A program made the translations under genes and the position numbers. A stretch of DNA of 36,280 bases from Komagataeibacter nataicola (GTDB lineage Bacteria; Pseudomonadota; Alphaproteobacteria; Acetobacterales; Acetobacteraceae): NCBI RefSeq assembly GCF_003207795.1, contig NZ_NIRT01000028.1, positions 1 through 36,280 of the forward strand. The letters run 5' to 3'. Position 1 is the first letter of the stretch; every line of letters begins with the position of its first letter. The notes under the pieces are model-generated. The model was not told the origin of the DNA, ran no database searches, and saw only the letters and a list, made by a program, of their open reading frames with translations. This document shows positions 22,485 to 31,361 of the stretch, in pieces.

Positions 22485-22547
22485 GGAGACGGCTATTTTG
22501 CTTCGCGATGCAAAGCGCGGCACGCGCGGCGGAAAATAGCCGTCTCC
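22485..22547. other. Structured element E2 upstream of DUF2493
   Basis: Outer arms GGAGACGGCTATTTT (22485-22499) and AAAATAGCCGTCTCC (22533-22547) pair perfectly over 15 bp. Inside are TTCGCGAT flanked by GC/GC and a 5-bp stem GCGCG/CGCGC with triloop GCA. This matches E1 in order, loop sequence and central TCGCGA, while the outer stem sequence is quite different, so pairing is kept by compensatory change. E2 ends 119 nt from the DUF2493 ATG. Confidence 0.7.
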
Positions 22548-22678
22548 GCCATTGCAGGCCCGGTCTGGCTGACGCCCGCTCCCCTTCCTGAAAGGCCGCG
22601 GGCGCGCCCCATCAGGAAATGGGACAGCCCCCGCACGGCAGGAAACGACGATGACCCTCCTCCCTTTCCCGGCCCGCC
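22548..22678. other. Gap between E2 and the Toprim gene
   Basis: About 130 bp of GC-rich, pyrimidine-rich sequence after the Toprim stop. I see no gene, clear terminator or repeat in it. Confidence 0.3.
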
Positions 22679-23758
22679 TCAGTGCGTGACCGGATGCAGG
22701 AACCGCACCACGTCCTGCGGGGCAAGCTGGGGATGCAGGATCGCCCGCATCGCCCCACGCCCGAGATAGCGGAGATCATCGTTGAAATCTGCCAGACGCG
22801 GTGACAGCACAAGGCATTCGATCCCGGCCTCCTGCGTCCGGGCCTGCAGGGTCATCACCGCATGATCCCCGGCCGGATCATCATCGCGCAGCACGTAGAG
22901 GCGGCGCAACGTGAACGGAAACATCAGGGCGGCGAGATGCGCCGAGGACAGGCAGGCGGCCAGTGGCAGAGCGGGCATGATCTCATGGAGCGACAGCGCC
23001 GTCTCGATCCCCTCGCCCGCGGCCAGAACGTCGGACACCATGCCAAAGCGTACGGCGTGGCCGAGCAGGTCACCCATCGCCCGACGGGGCATGGCGACGG
23101 GGGCCTTGCCTTTTCCGTCCCGCGCCAGCCAGGTACGATGAATACCGGTGACGCGGCCATTCAGATCGGTGACAGCGGCGATCAGCGCGGGCCATGTCTC
23201 AGTCGGACTATCGGCATCGACGCGATAGTAGCAATCCGAGTGGAAACGCAGGGACGACAGGTCCGTCAGGCGGGTCAGGTCACGATGCCGCAGCCAGGTT
23301 TCCGCCCGTGTGCCCGCAATCGGGCGGGACATGGACCAGAGCCGACGTGCGGCGTCTGCGGTGCCAGATGCCTGCCCCGAAGTATCGTGGCTGAACGCAT
23401 GGGAACGGCCGCGATCAGGGGCCGATCGTGGCTCGGACTGCGGCAGACAGAGAAAGCGCCGGGCCTCGTCGGCGACATCACGAAAATCCAGCAGCCCGAG
23501 GCTTTCACGGATGATGTCGAGCAGATCGCCATGCTGTCCCGTCGCGCCATCCGTCCATTTCCCCGCGCGACCACGCCCGTCCGGTCCACCATGCAGGCGG
23601 ACATAGAGCGACCGCCCCGGGGTGTTATGAACATCCCCGACCAGCCAGTAATTGCCGTGCCGTCGCCCGGCCGAGAGGTAATGGCGACAGACCGCCTCGG
23701 CGTTCTCGGCCAGCCTGCGGGCCAGATCGCCAGCACCCCATGATTGCGTATCTGTCAT
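22679..23758 (-). CDS. Toprim domain-containing protein (DUF7146-type primase-like)
   Basis: A 359-residue protein starting MTDTQSWGAGDLARRLAENA. The N-terminal half resembles plasmid primase-like proteins: YLSAGRRHGNYWLVGDVHN, then GAGKWTDGATGQHGDLLDII, with A replaced by R in this copy. The Toprim domain shows VLAAGEGIETALSLHE (the catalytic Glu) and RLYVLRDDDPAGDHAV (the DxD). It may act on plasmid or incoming single-stranded DNA, for example as a primase; that is inference. The start at 23758 is preceded by GGGAGG. Confidence 0.85.
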   Translation of the reverse strand: MTDTQSWGAGDLARRLAENAEAVCRHYLSAGRRHGNYWLVGDVHNTPGRSLYVRLHGGPDGRGRAGKWTDGATGQHGDLLDIIRESLGLLDFRDVADEARRFLCLPQSEPRSAPDRGRSHAFSHDTSGQASGTADAARRLWSMSRPIAGTRAETWLRHRDLTRLTDLSSLRFHSDCYYRVDADSPTETWPALIAAVTDLNGRVTGIHRTWLARDGKGKAPVAMPRRAMGDLLGHAVRFGMVSDVLAAGEGIETALSLHEIMPALPLAACLSSAHLAALMFPFTLRRLYVLRDDDPAGDHAVMTLQARTQEAGIECLVLSPRLADFNDDLRYLGRGAMRAILHPQLAPQDVVRFLHPVTH

Positions 23759-23847
23759 CTCACCCTCCCTGCAGGCTTGATGCCGCCATGATTCCCCCGT
23801 AACGGCAGAGGCAACGGGCACAGGCCCGAATGCAAAAGGATAGTTTC

Positions 23848-24123
23848 ATGAAGATTGCCGATCTGGTCGATCATATCGCCACCACCACCGACACGAGCAA
23901 GACCGATACCCGCAAGGTGCTGGACGCCCTGATCGAGGCGATGACCACTGCCGCCAAGGCCGGTGATGAAATCACCCTGCCAAACTTCGGCAAGTTCAAG
24001 GTCAGGGAAGTCGCCGCCCGCGAAGGCCGCAACCCGGCCACGGGAGCGACCATCCAGATCGCGGCCTCGCGCAAGCTGGCCTTCACGCCCGCCAAGGCGC
24101 TCAAGGACAACCTGAACGACTGA
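23848..24123 (+). CDS. HU-family DNA-binding protein
   Basis: A 91-residue histone-like protein starting MKIADLVDHIATTTDTSKTD. The family signature EITLPNFGKFKVREVAAREG, then RNPATGATIQI, is clear. HU proteins bend and compact DNA and can assist replication or recombination; a plasmid-encoded copy may cover the plasmid or act at its origin. AAAGGA lies seven bases before the ATG at 23848, so the six upstream codons are rejected. It is the only plus-strand gene in this block and converges with DUF932. Confidence 0.95.
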   Translation: MKIADLVDHIATTTDTSKTDTRKVLDALIEAMTTAAKAGDEITLPNFGKFKVREVAAREGRNPATGATIQIAASRKLAFTPAKALKDNLND

Positions 24124-24140
24124 CCTGCCGACAGGCAAAA

Positions 24141-24163
24141 GGCGGCGGACCTCGTCCGCCGCC
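24141..24163 (+). terminator. Hairpin terminator after the HU gene
   Basis: GGCGGCGGAC and GTCCGCCGCC form perfect 10-bp arms with a CTC loop, 17 bp after the HU stop. The following CCTTCCCC is pyrimidine-rich but not a T run. It lies between convergent genes and may serve both. Confidence 0.6.
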
Positions 24164-24200
24164 CCTTCCCCATCATGCCACTTTCTGATGATGGGCGCGT

Positions 24201-25403
24201 TCATCCGACCTTCTCCATCAGCTTGCGTGCCCTGCCCTCCAGATCCAGTCGTGTGTCCTGGTTGGTCTTCGTACGGGCCAACGCCGTAATTCCCTGTACG
24301 AAATCGAACACGCTCTCGGGCTTGCGTCCCTCCTCGTTCAGCACTGTTTCGATGATCCTGGTGGTTTCCGGTTTGGAGAACCCACGACGACGCAGGAAAC
24401 TTTCCCGATCTTCGTCGGTTTTTGCCACCAGCGCTCGACGCGAGGCCTGAATGCCCGAGACAAACGACGCCGGGCTAGCCGTGGCGAAATTCCGCAGGGC
24501 CGGTGTGGCCTGATGCACGAAACGCGAGGCCGCGAACTTGCTATGCCGGATCGTGATCTGTTCGAAATTTTCTACGCCCCACAAAAGGCGGTTTTGACAC
24601 ACCCCACGCAGATAGAATGACGCAATGCCGAGGCTCTTGCTGCCAACTTCGGAATTCCAGGCATAGAAGCCCCGGAAATAGAGATCGGGATCGCCGTTGG
24701 GCAGACGCCCGGCTTCGATCGGGTGTGTATCATCCACAAGGAACAGGAACACGTCCCTGTCTGACGCATACAGCGTCGTAGTTTCCTTGGTGATATCCAC
24801 ATACGGATTATGGGTCATGGTGGCCCAGTCGATCACACCCGGCACCTTCCAGTTGGTATCACCTGTGCCGTTACCGGCAATTTTCCGCACCGCACCGACC
24901 AGTTCATGGTCCCAGATGCGGCCGTAATCGGGGCCGGTCACGGCGCGCAGTTCTACGCGTCCGTCCTCGGTTTCCAGCGTCTTGACCAGCTCGGCCCGGT
25001 GCGACAGCAGCCCGTGCTGCAGATTGATCGCCGCCAGTGGGGCCGGCAGGTTACGCAGGTACGACGATGGCGCGCCGACCAGGCTGCACATCTGGCCAAA
25101 CGACCAGTGCGTGGGCGCAACCGGGTCATTCTGCCCCGGCACGGTCAGGGTCAGGCGCTCGGCATTGTCGCGCGAGGCCTCGACGCGAATGGCGCGGCTT
25201 TCCACCGTACGGGCGGTGGCCCGATCCGCCCGCGCCAGTGTGGCGGCATGCAGGTCGGACAGCGACAGGTAGCGCTCGTCATCGGGCCGCGAGAACCATT
25301 CGGACGAGACGCGGGCGCTACGCTCCCCACGCGAAGGATCGATCCGGAAGCTGCCGGACGCGGCGCCACGGGACGCAGGGGGCAGGATGGTGGTTGTGGT
25401 CAT
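24201..25403 (-). CDS. DUF932 domain-containing protein
   Basis: A 400-residue protein starting MTTTTILPPASRGAASGSFR. DUF932 features include LTVPGQNDPVAPTHWSFGQM, SYLRNLPAPLAAINLQHGL and ELRAVTGPDYGRIWDHELV, plus TTLYASDRDVFLFLVDDTHP and SFYLRGVCQNRLLWG. DUF932 proteins are common on plasmids and phages, and a link to DNA maintenance has been proposed but is not settled. GAGGAG lies before the ATG at 25403; the 39 upstream codons overlap the parB terminator. Confidence 0.92.
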   Translation of the reverse strand: MTTTTILPPASRGAASGSFRIDPSRGERSARVSSEWFSRPDDERYLSLSDLHAATLARADRATARTVESRAIRVEASRDNAERLTLTVPGQNDPVAPTHWSFGQMCSLVGAPSSYLRNLPAPLAAINLQHGLLSHRAELVKTLETEDGRVELRAVTGPDYGRIWDHELVGAVRKIAGNGTGDTNWKVPGVIDWATMTHNPYVDITKETTTLYASDRDVFLFLVDDTHPIEAGRLPNGDPDLYFRGFYAWNSEVGSKSLGIASFYLRGVCQNRLLWGVENFEQITIRHSKFAASRFVHQATPALRNFATASPASFVSGIQASRRALVAKTDEDRESFLRRRGFSKPETTRIIETVLNEEGRKPESVFDFVQGITALARTKTNQDTRLDLEGRARKLMEKVG

Positions 25404-25481
25404 GGAAAACTCTCCTCTATGCCGGTTATTCGGCACCCAAGGCGAAGCCGCCCTCTCCCTCTTTCCGGGACACCGGACATG

Positions 25482-25513
25482 AAAAAAGCGGCTTCCGGTC
25501 ACCGGAAGCCGCT
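25482..25513 (-). terminator. Intrinsic terminator of parB
   Basis: AGCGGCTTCCGGT and ACCGGAAGCCGCT form perfect 13-bp arms with a one-base centre, directly followed on the minus strand by six T. It lies 28 bp after the parB stop and before DUF932. Confidence 0.88.
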
Positions 25514-25541
25514 GTCTCAAAGTTCCTAGATCTCATAAGGG

Positions 25542-27623
25542 CTACTCGGCGGCGATGGCCTCCATACCCTCGTCCACCGTTGCCGTTTCAACCGACACCT
25601 GCTCTGCACCACCTGTCGTGCGCAACGCTTCGGGCAGCCAGCCCGAACCATCGAGCAGCCGCTCGGCCTCGCGCGCCATGTCGGGCTTCTTCAGGTGGGC
25701 AATACGGTCAGCCGCCTCGTCACCGCGTGCTTCCCGCACCGCCTGCAGGATGCGGGCCTTGGTGACGCGCCCGAGATAGTTCTCGACCGTGGGCTGCCAG
25801 CCTGCCTCCACCAGATCGAGGCTGAGGGCAGATGCCAGACGGTCTGCACGCTTGAGACGTTCGGTGACGCTGCGCTGGGACACCGCGCCATAGGCGGGCA
25901 TGCGCTCGTAGAGCGCGTTGATGCCGAAGGACAGGCAATGCGCTAGCAGTGCCATGCGGCTGGCATCGTCCAGCCCGTCGATCCAGCACCACAGCGCATC
26001 CTCGTCCTCGGGCAGATCGTGCTTCCAGCCCTCGTTGCGCTGGCGCAGCGCGTGGACTGGCAGGCTGCCCGGCATGTCGGGCGACTGGACCGGCAGCGGG
26101 ATTTCCCGGACATAGGCTTCAAGGCAATCCGCACCCGGCGTCTGCCAGTAAACATCACGCACCAGCGTATGCAGGAATTCAGTCAGGGCGATATGCGGGT
26201 TGCTGGCAAACGCGTCCCGAAGGGCCAGCGTGCGCCAGGCCGTCAGTTCGGTGAGCAACCGGTCTGGCAGCGGCTTGATCCCGTCTTCCTCCTCGGGTTC
26301 GACGTCGGGAGAGATACCGTCGCCCTCCCCATCCTCATCATAGCCATGGCCTGTGGTATCGTCGTCGTGCTGATCATGCGGATGATGACCGTATTCATCG
26401 GCGCTGCCCGCATCATCGGTCTCTTCGGGCTCGGCCGGCATGTCCTCGGGCAGGACGAAGCCCCGCTCCACCTGCAGCGTGCCATCACTGTCGAGGCTGA
26501 CGAACGCCCCCGCCCGCGCCATGTCAGCGGAATCGAACGTCAGGGGCCGTTCTTCCAGGGCAAGAATGGCCTGTTCGATCTCGCCCAGCCGCGCCTCGAC
26601 CTCGTCCGGATATTCATCGGCCTGGGCGTATTCAGCCTCGATACTTTCCTGCTCGGTATGAAGGGCCTCGAGACGGGCCGTCTCTTCATCGGTCAGGGGC
26701 ACTTCCGTGCCATCGATCTCGACGAACTGCCGTGTGTGACCCCATGGGAAAGATAGGGCCGTCTCGACCCATTTCCAGCCCTCGGCGCGGATATCCTCTG
26801 CGGCTGCATGCAATTTTTCCATGACCAGCCGGTCCACAATAGCCGGATCCTGCAGCCAGCCGCCGTCATCGGCCTCGAACAGGTCGCGCATGACGTGGCC
26901 ACCCGCTACGATATAGGCCTCCAGCCCGACGAAACGGGCACGGGCATCCGAAACCCGCACGGTCTTCTCCGTCAGCATGCGGCGAATGACATAGGGTTCA
27001 CGGTTATGGCTCTGGGACACGATGTCCCAGACCTGTTCCTGGCGGGCGTGGTCATCGCTGATGGAAAAGGCCATCAACTGCTCCAGCTTCATGCCATCCT
27101 GCTCATAGATATCCAGCAGCGTGTCGGAAACGGTCATCAGCCGCAAACGCTGTTTAACCACGGCCGGTGCGACAAAGAACGCTGCGGCGATTTCCTCTTC
27201 AGACATGCCTTTTTCCAGCATGTCACGGAAGGCACGAAACTGATCCAGCGGGTGCAGGGCCACGCGCTGGACGTTTTCGGCCAGGGAGTCGTCCTCGGCG
27301 AGAATGGCCGATCCGGCCTCGCGCACCACGCACGGTACCGAGGCCGTCTTTGCCAGCTTCTTCTGCTTCACCAGCAGTTCGAGGGCACGGAAGCGCCGGC
27401 CGCCAGCGGGCACTTCATAGGTGCCGGTCTCGGTTCCTTCGTCATTCAAAACGGGACGGACATTCAGGCTCTGCAGCAGCCCGCGGCGCTCGATGTCGCG
27501 GGCCAGTTCCTCGATCGACAGGCCGGACTTCACGCGCCTCACGTTGGACTGGGACAGCGCCAGCCGGTTGAACGGGATGTCACGGGACGAACTCAGGCTG
27601 ATTTTGGGAATAGCGGTCGCCAT
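25542..27623 (-). CDS. parB: ParB/RepB/Spo0J-family protein, large plasmid type
   Basis: A 693-residue ParB-like protein. The N-terminal domain shows LALSQSNVRRVKSGLSIEEL, YEVPAGGRRFRALELLVKQK (GGRR motif) and ILAEDDSLAENVQRVALHPL (the SLAENxQR motif). The HTH region follows with MSEEEIAAAFFVAPAVVKQR. An acidic, His-rich low-complexity stretch (about residues 394-448) separates it from a long C-terminal region. This size and layout are typical of ParB-like proteins on alphaproteobacterial plasmids and integrative elements; such proteins may have roles other than classical partition. No parA lies next to it. Confidence 0.9.
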   Translation of the reverse strand: MATAIPKISLSSSRDIPFNRLALSQSNVRRVKSGLSIEELARDIERRGLLQSLNVRPVLNDEGTETGTYEVPAGGRRFRALELLVKQKKLAKTASVPCVVREAGSAILAEDDSLAENVQRVALHPLDQFRAFRDMLEKGMSEEEIAAAFFVAPAVVKQRLRLMTVSDTLLDIYEQDGMKLEQLMAFSISDDHARQEQVWDIVSQSHNREPYVIRRMLTEKTVRVSDARARFVGLEAYIVAGGHVMRDLFEADDGGWLQDPAIVDRLVMEKLHAAAEDIRAEGWKWVETALSFPWGHTRQFVEIDGTEVPLTDEETARLEALHTEQESIEAEYAQADEYPDEVEARLGEIEQAILALEERPLTFDSADMARAGAFVSLDSDGTLQVERGFVLPEDMPAEPEETDDAGSADEYGHHPHDQHDDDTTGHGYDEDGEGDGISPDVEPEEEDGIKPLPDRLLTELTAWRTLALRDAFASNPHIALTEFLHTLVRDVYWQTPGADCLEAYVREIPLPVQSPDMPGSLPVHALRQRNEGWKHDLPEDEDALWCWIDGLDDASRMALLAHCLSFGINALYERMPAYGAVSQRSVTERLKRADRLASALSLDLVEAGWQPTVENYLGRVTKARILQAVREARGDEAADRIAHLKKPDMAREAERLLDGSGWLPEALRTTGGAEQVSVETATVDEGMEAIAAE

Positions 27624-27859
27624 GGCGAAAACTCCATGACGGGCGGACAGGAGACTCTCTCCCATCCTCTCAACCCGTCACGAAAATCCGCGCAGCCCTC
27701 TGACTCTAAAAGCTCCGGACACGCCCAAAATCCGCAGCCTTTTCCCGGCAGGAAACGACAGCAATGGCGAATGTCTGGAATTGAGAAGAAATCAGAGAAA
27801 CCGGGCAATGTAAAAGAAAAGCACGACCAGGTTTTAATTATGGATTTCGAAACAAATAC
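27624..27859. other. Gap at the backbone/island junction, parB promoter region
   Basis: About 236 bp between the parB start and the LysR stop. Base composition shifts here from GC-rich backbone to AT-richer island. It must contain the parB promoter. No insertion-sequence end or attachment-site repeat was recognised. Confidence 0.4.
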
Positions 27860-28759
27860 TTAAACGACCAAAGAAGGTAAAGCAGCGAATTCGATAAAAT
27901 CCTGCAGATATCGAACCTCTTCATCAGTTTCGCGGTAACCAAGAAATATCTGCTTTGCAATGCCCTTTTTACCAAGCTTGACCGGGTAAAGGTCAAAGCG
28001 TGGTGTATACTCTTCCACAAGCCAGCGTGGAAGTGCTGCAACGCCCCTTCCATGTGCCACCATCACCAGCATGATATCCGTAGTTTCAATCTGTTTCTGC
28101 TGCCGCGGACCAATACCGGCAGGCTGCAGAAACTGCGTATAGATATCCAGCCGCTCGGACAGAACGGGATAGGTGATCAATGTTTCGCCAGCAAGCTGTT
28201 CCGGCAGGACGAACTTCTCATTCCGCAGAGGGTGTTCAGGGCCAACGGCCAGAACGAGTTCATAATCGAATACCGGTGTGAATTTCAGGCCGGGTTTGTA
28301 AAGCGGATCAGGGGTGACCACGATGTCAATCTCATTGCTGAACAACGCGCCAATACCGCCAAACTGGAACTTCTGCCGTACATCCACGTCAACTTTGGGC
28401 CATCGCTCCAGATACGGAGAGACGACTTTCAGAAGCCATTGATAGCAGGGATGACACTCCATGCCGATGCGGAGTGTACCACGTCCGCCATTTGCGAACT
28501 GTTCAAGGCGGCTTTCCGCCAGCTCGAATTGAGGAAGCAGGCGGTTCGCCAGAGCAAGCAGCCATTCGCCTGCCTGATTGAGCACAAGGGAGCGTCCCTC
28601 CCGCCGCCATATCTTTACGCCAAGCTGCTGTTCAATCTTGCGGATGGCGTGACTGAGCGCCGGCTGGGTCAGGTTCAGACGCATCCCTGCGGCCGTCAAT
28701 GAGCCTTCTCGCGCGACTTCCCGAATAATTGTCAGATGATTGCGCTCCAGAACACCCAT
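27860..28759 (-). CDS. LysR-family regulator, MetR-like
   Basis: A 299-residue LysR regulator. The N-terminal wHTH reads MGVLERNHLTIIREVAREGS, LTAAGMRLNLTQPALSHAIR and KIEQQLGVKIWRREGRSL. The effector-binding domain includes GRGTLRIGMECHPCYQWLLK, a stretch seen in MetR proteins, and the GMECHPCYQWL Cys/His region. MetR senses homocysteine and activates methionine genes. Divergence from metF and proximity to mesX-mesD support a methionine role. Its ligand is not shown by the sequence. The gene is AT-richer than the backbone. Confidence 0.87.
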   Translation of the reverse strand: MGVLERNHLTIIREVAREGSLTAAGMRLNLTQPALSHAIRKIEQQLGVKIWRREGRSLVLNQAGEWLLALANRLLPQFELAESRLEQFANGGRGTLRIGMECHPCYQWLLKVVSPYLERWPKVDVDVRQKFQFGGIGALFSNEIDIVVTPDPLYKPGLKFTPVFDYELVLAVGPEHPLRNEKFVLPEQLAGETLITYPVLSERLDIYTQFLQPAGIGPRQQKQIETTDIMLVMVAHGRGVAALPRWLVEEYTPRFDLYPVKLGKKGIAKQIFLGYRETDEEVRYLQDFIEFAALPSLVV

Positions 28760-28976
28760 GGCTTACCTCTCGTAATGCACCAAATTTATATAATCATAAA
28801 AATATATCATTTCAGTTCACTTCCATAAATTTTTATCATGATGGCTTACATGATTCTTTCGGATAGTTTTCCATGATCCCGACCGATAATCGTGGCCTCC
28901 TGTGCTTTGACTCTGAATACAAATTCGATCTCCTGCATAAGACATGCACGGAAAGAGCCGTTTCCCTGCAACTGAC
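28760..28976. promoter_or_regulatory. Divergent LysR-metF regulatory region
   Basis: A strongly AT-rich gap of about 217 bp. It has ATTTATATAATCATAAAAAT next to the LysR start and the inverted repeat ATCATG/CATGAT near 28836-28855. LysR regulators usually bind such divergent gaps. No perfect MetR consensus (TGAA-N5-TTCA) was found. Confidence 0.5.
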
Positions 28977-30035
28977 ATGACAGACAGACTGAACGGATTG
29001 GTGTCGGAACAACGGATCGGTAACCTGCTGTCGTGCAGCCGCGACATGCCGACACCTGCGCTTTCCTTTGAATTCATCCCGCCAAGAACAGAACCTATGG
29101 AGCAGCGGTTATGGCAGTGCATCCGGCGCCTTGCACCGCTTTCGCCCCACTTTGTGTCCGTGACCTATGGTGCGGGCGGAAGCACTCAGGCCAGCACTTA
29201 TGCTACGGTGTTGCGCCTCAGGCGTGAGACTGACCTCGTACCGGCTGCCCATCTGACATGTGTCGGCGCGACGCGGGAGGAAGTCGATGCTGTCGCCCGC
29301 AGGTATTGGGAAGCAGGGGTGAAGCACATCGTGGCACTGCGCGGCGATCCGCCTGCCGGCGCGGTCGGCTACACGCCCCATCCGGGTGGTTACGCCTATG
29401 CCAGCGATCTTGTCCCAGGGCTGCGTCGCATCGCCGATTTTGACATCTCCGTCGCTGCCTACCCGGAAACGCATCCGGCGGCCCTGAGCCCTGAAGCCGA
29501 TCTCGACAACCTCAAACGCAAGCTCGATGCGGGGGCAACACGCGCCATCACGCAGTATTTCTTTGATGCTTCGACCTGTCTGCGCTTCCTTGAGCGGTGT
29601 CAGTCCGCTGGTATCACCGCGCCCATCATTCCGGGCATCATGCCGGTCTCGAATTACGAGCATGTGGCACGCTTCTCGACGCTCTGCGGGGTCACGGTGC
29701 CGGTCTGGCTCACGCGTCTTTTTGAAGACACCGACGGAAACCTGGAACTCCGGCGCATTGTCGCCAGTATCGTGGCGGTGGAACAGATCCGGACCTTGCA
29801 AACCAACGGTATCAACGAATTTCATATCTCCACGCTGAATCGCGCGGACCCGACTTTTGCAATCGCCCATATCCTCGGACTGCGGACGACCGGCCGTTGC
29901 ATGTCGGATAATGTGGCAGATTATTCGGAACAGGAAGAGACAACCGATGAACGAGAAGCCGAGACAGAGTCTGACACCCCCGGACGGGCAGAAGAAGGTG
30001 CTTCTCCATTCATGCTGCGCACCATGTTCGGGTGA
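28977..30035 (+). CDS. metF: Methylenetetrahydrofolate reductase MetF
   Basis: A 352-residue flavoenzyme that reduces 5,10-methylene- to 5-methyltetrahydrofolate. The conserved segments [94 protein letters not shown] and [12 protein letters not shown] are all present. The start is uncertain: ATGs at 28944, 28977 and 29046 are possible, and 28977 best fits the usual N-terminal length. An unusual acidic C-terminal tail of about 50 residues extends past the normal end (HILGLR) and overlaps queH by 89 nt. Confidence 0.92.
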   Translation: MTDRLNGLVSEQRIGNLLSCSRDMPTPALSFEFIPPRTEPMEQRLWQCIRRLAPLSPHFVSVTYGAGGSTQASTYATVLRLRRETDLVPAAHLTCVGATREEVDAVARRYWEAGVKHIVALRGDPPAGAVGYTPHPGGYAYASDLVPGLRRIADFDISVAAYPETHPAALSPEADLDNLKRKLDAGATRAITQYFFDASTCLRFLERCQSAGITAPIIPGIMPVSNYEHVARFSTLCGVTVPVWLTRLFEDTDGNLELRRIVASIVAVEQIRTLQTNGINEFHISTLNRADPTFAIAHILGLRTTGRCMSDNVADYSEQEETTDEREAETESDTPGRAEEGASPFMLRTMFG

Positions 30036-30609
30036 GGTGATGGAGGCGATGATAGCATCGGGCATCGACTACACGATCTTCTTCTACACCCCGAACATCC
30101 ACCCCGAGCGGGAGTATCTCCTCCGGAAGGACGAGAATATCCGCTTTGCCGACAAGCATGGCGTTCCATTTGTCGACGCCGACTATGACAAGGACGACTG
30201 GTTCGCCCGGGCAAAAGGCATGGAGTGGGAGCCCGAACGTGGTGTGCGCTGCACCATGTGCTTCGACATGCGCTTCGAGCGGACCGCCCTCTACGCCCAT
30301 GAGCATGATTTCCCGGTCATGACCAGTTCGCTCGGCATTTCACGATGGAAGAACATGGCGCAGATCAACGAATGCGGGCAACGCGCCGTGTCTCCCTATG
30401 ACGGGCTGTCCTACTGGGATTTCAACTGGCGCAAAGGGGGAGGGTCCGCGCGGATGATCGAGATCAGCAAGCAGGAACGCTTCTACCAGCAGGAATATTG
30501 CGGCTGCGCCTATTCGCTGCGGGATACCAATGCGCATCGTCGCAGCCAGGGCCGCCCGGCGATCGAACTTGGCAAGCTGTATTATGGGACGAACGATGAC
30601 GCCTCATAG
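29947..30609 (+). CDS. queH: Epoxyqueuosine reductase QueH
   Basis: A 220-residue QueH (DUF208) enzyme that converts epoxyqueuosine to queuosine in tRNA anticodons. The cysteine motifs are present: [11 protein letters not shown] (Cys 23, 24, 27), [20 protein letters not shown] and [15 protein letters not shown], the ligands for its Fe-S and metal centres. [19 protein letters not shown] and the [12 protein letters not shown] region match the family. GGAAGAG precedes the ATG at 29947, which lies inside metF, so the two are probably co-translated. Why a queuosine gene travels with metF is unclear. Confidence 0.93.
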   Translation: MNEKPRQSLTPPDGQKKVLLHSCCAPCSGEVMEAMIASGIDYTIFFYTPNIHPEREYLLRKDENIRFADKHGVPFVDADYDKDDWFARAKGMEWEPERGVRCTMCFDMRFERTALYAHEHDFPVMTSSLGISRWKNMAQINECGQRAVSPYDGLSYWDFNWRKGGGSARMIEISKQERFYQQEYCGCAYSLRDTNAHRRSQGRPAIELGKLYYGTNDDAS

Positions 30610-30784
30610 CACGCCGCAGGACGAGGAAACGTTTTCCGACACCTCGACGATTATGCCCCCCCTGAACGAGCAGGCCCGTCATGGAACCGGTCCATCCCTG
30701 ACCTGCGACGATCCGGAGAACGACAATCCTGATGATGAAAGTCCGTTCGGATGCCCATGTTGCATGGTGCCCTGGTTTCGTTGA
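30596..30784 (+). CDS. Small acidic hypothetical protein
   Basis: A 62-residue frame starting [20 protein letters not shown] overlaps the end of queH by 14 nt. It is rich in Asp, Glu and Pro and ends [14 protein letters not shown], a Cys-rich tail that could bind metal. The overlap with queH suggests membership of the metF-queH unit. No family was recognised and the ribosome-binding site is weak. Confidence 0.4.
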   Translation: MTPHSTPQDEETFSDTSTIMPPLNEQARHGTGPSLTCDDPENDNPDDESPFGCPCCMVPWFR

Positions 30785-30808
30785 GCCGGATGAAATGCGG
30801 CTCAGGCT

Positions 30809-31180
30809 TTGACGCACACCATGCCACAGACCCTTGCCGCAGACATCATGCGCTATCTTCAAAGGCCTGATCGCCAGGTACTGTCCAAAGGAGAACAGAT
30901 ATCCCGTTTTGTCGATTTCCTCTCGGAAACTCACAAAATGATCGACTGCCGACGGGAAGAGTATCGAAAGCGTTTGCGCCGGTTCGGTCATGTCCTCAGT
31001 GCTGCCTGGCCCATGACAGGTATGGCAAGAGATGTCGAACGCCTGATTACAGCGATGGAGGACATCTGCACACGCCCCTCACGCCTGCCAGGCTTCAGAG
31101 CGCGCTGCGCATTTCCAGTCGGGAACGCATCCAATGAACCCGCGAGGGGAAACTCCGACCGATCGCAACCAAGGTCCTAA
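30809..31180 (+). CDS. Hypothetical protein
   Basis: A frame of 123 residues opening at TTG 30809 (or ATG 30821, giving MPQTLAADIMRYLQRPDRQV). The first 90 or so residues look like a genuine helical protein (EQISRFVDFLSETHKMID, REEYRKRLRRFG). The last 30 are low-complexity and may be read-through from a shortened gene. No family was recognised. It is downstream of queH in the same orientation. Confidence 0.35.
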   Translation: MTHTMPQTLAADIMRYLQRPDRQVLSKGEQISRFVDFLSETHKMIDCRREEYRKRLRRFGHVLSAAWPMTGMARDVERLITAMEDICTRPSRLPGFRARCAFPVGNASNEPARGNSDRSQPRS

Positions 31181-31361
31181 AGGACCGGGGCACTTCTCGC
31201 TGGCGTTGCATAGCGCGGAAGATGTTACGAGAGTGTTGACGTCCCTGGAAATTCTGGCGTCATGGAGGACATGAAGCGCCTCCTGCTTGCCCGAGGGAGA
31301 GCGCATCGACATGGTTGTCTCTACCTCTCTCCCTCTTTCGGAATCCACTTGCGGCAGTCTG
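31181..31361. other. Gap between convergent hypothetical gene and mesD
   Basis: About 180 bp with no supported gene. A small inverted repeat (GGTCCT-AA-AGGACC at 31173-31186) touches its left edge. No T-tract terminator was seen on either strand. Confidence 0.3.

Noticed and set aside
28760-28976. Riboswitch (SAM or cobalamin type) upstream of metF
   Set aside because: The stretch is AT-rich and short, and I saw no conserved riboswitch core or terminator; control by the LysR protein is the simpler reading.
31173-31186. GGTCCT-AA-AGGACC palindrome as a terminator
   Set aside because: The loop is only two bases (four if the stem is shortened) and no T run follows on either strand.
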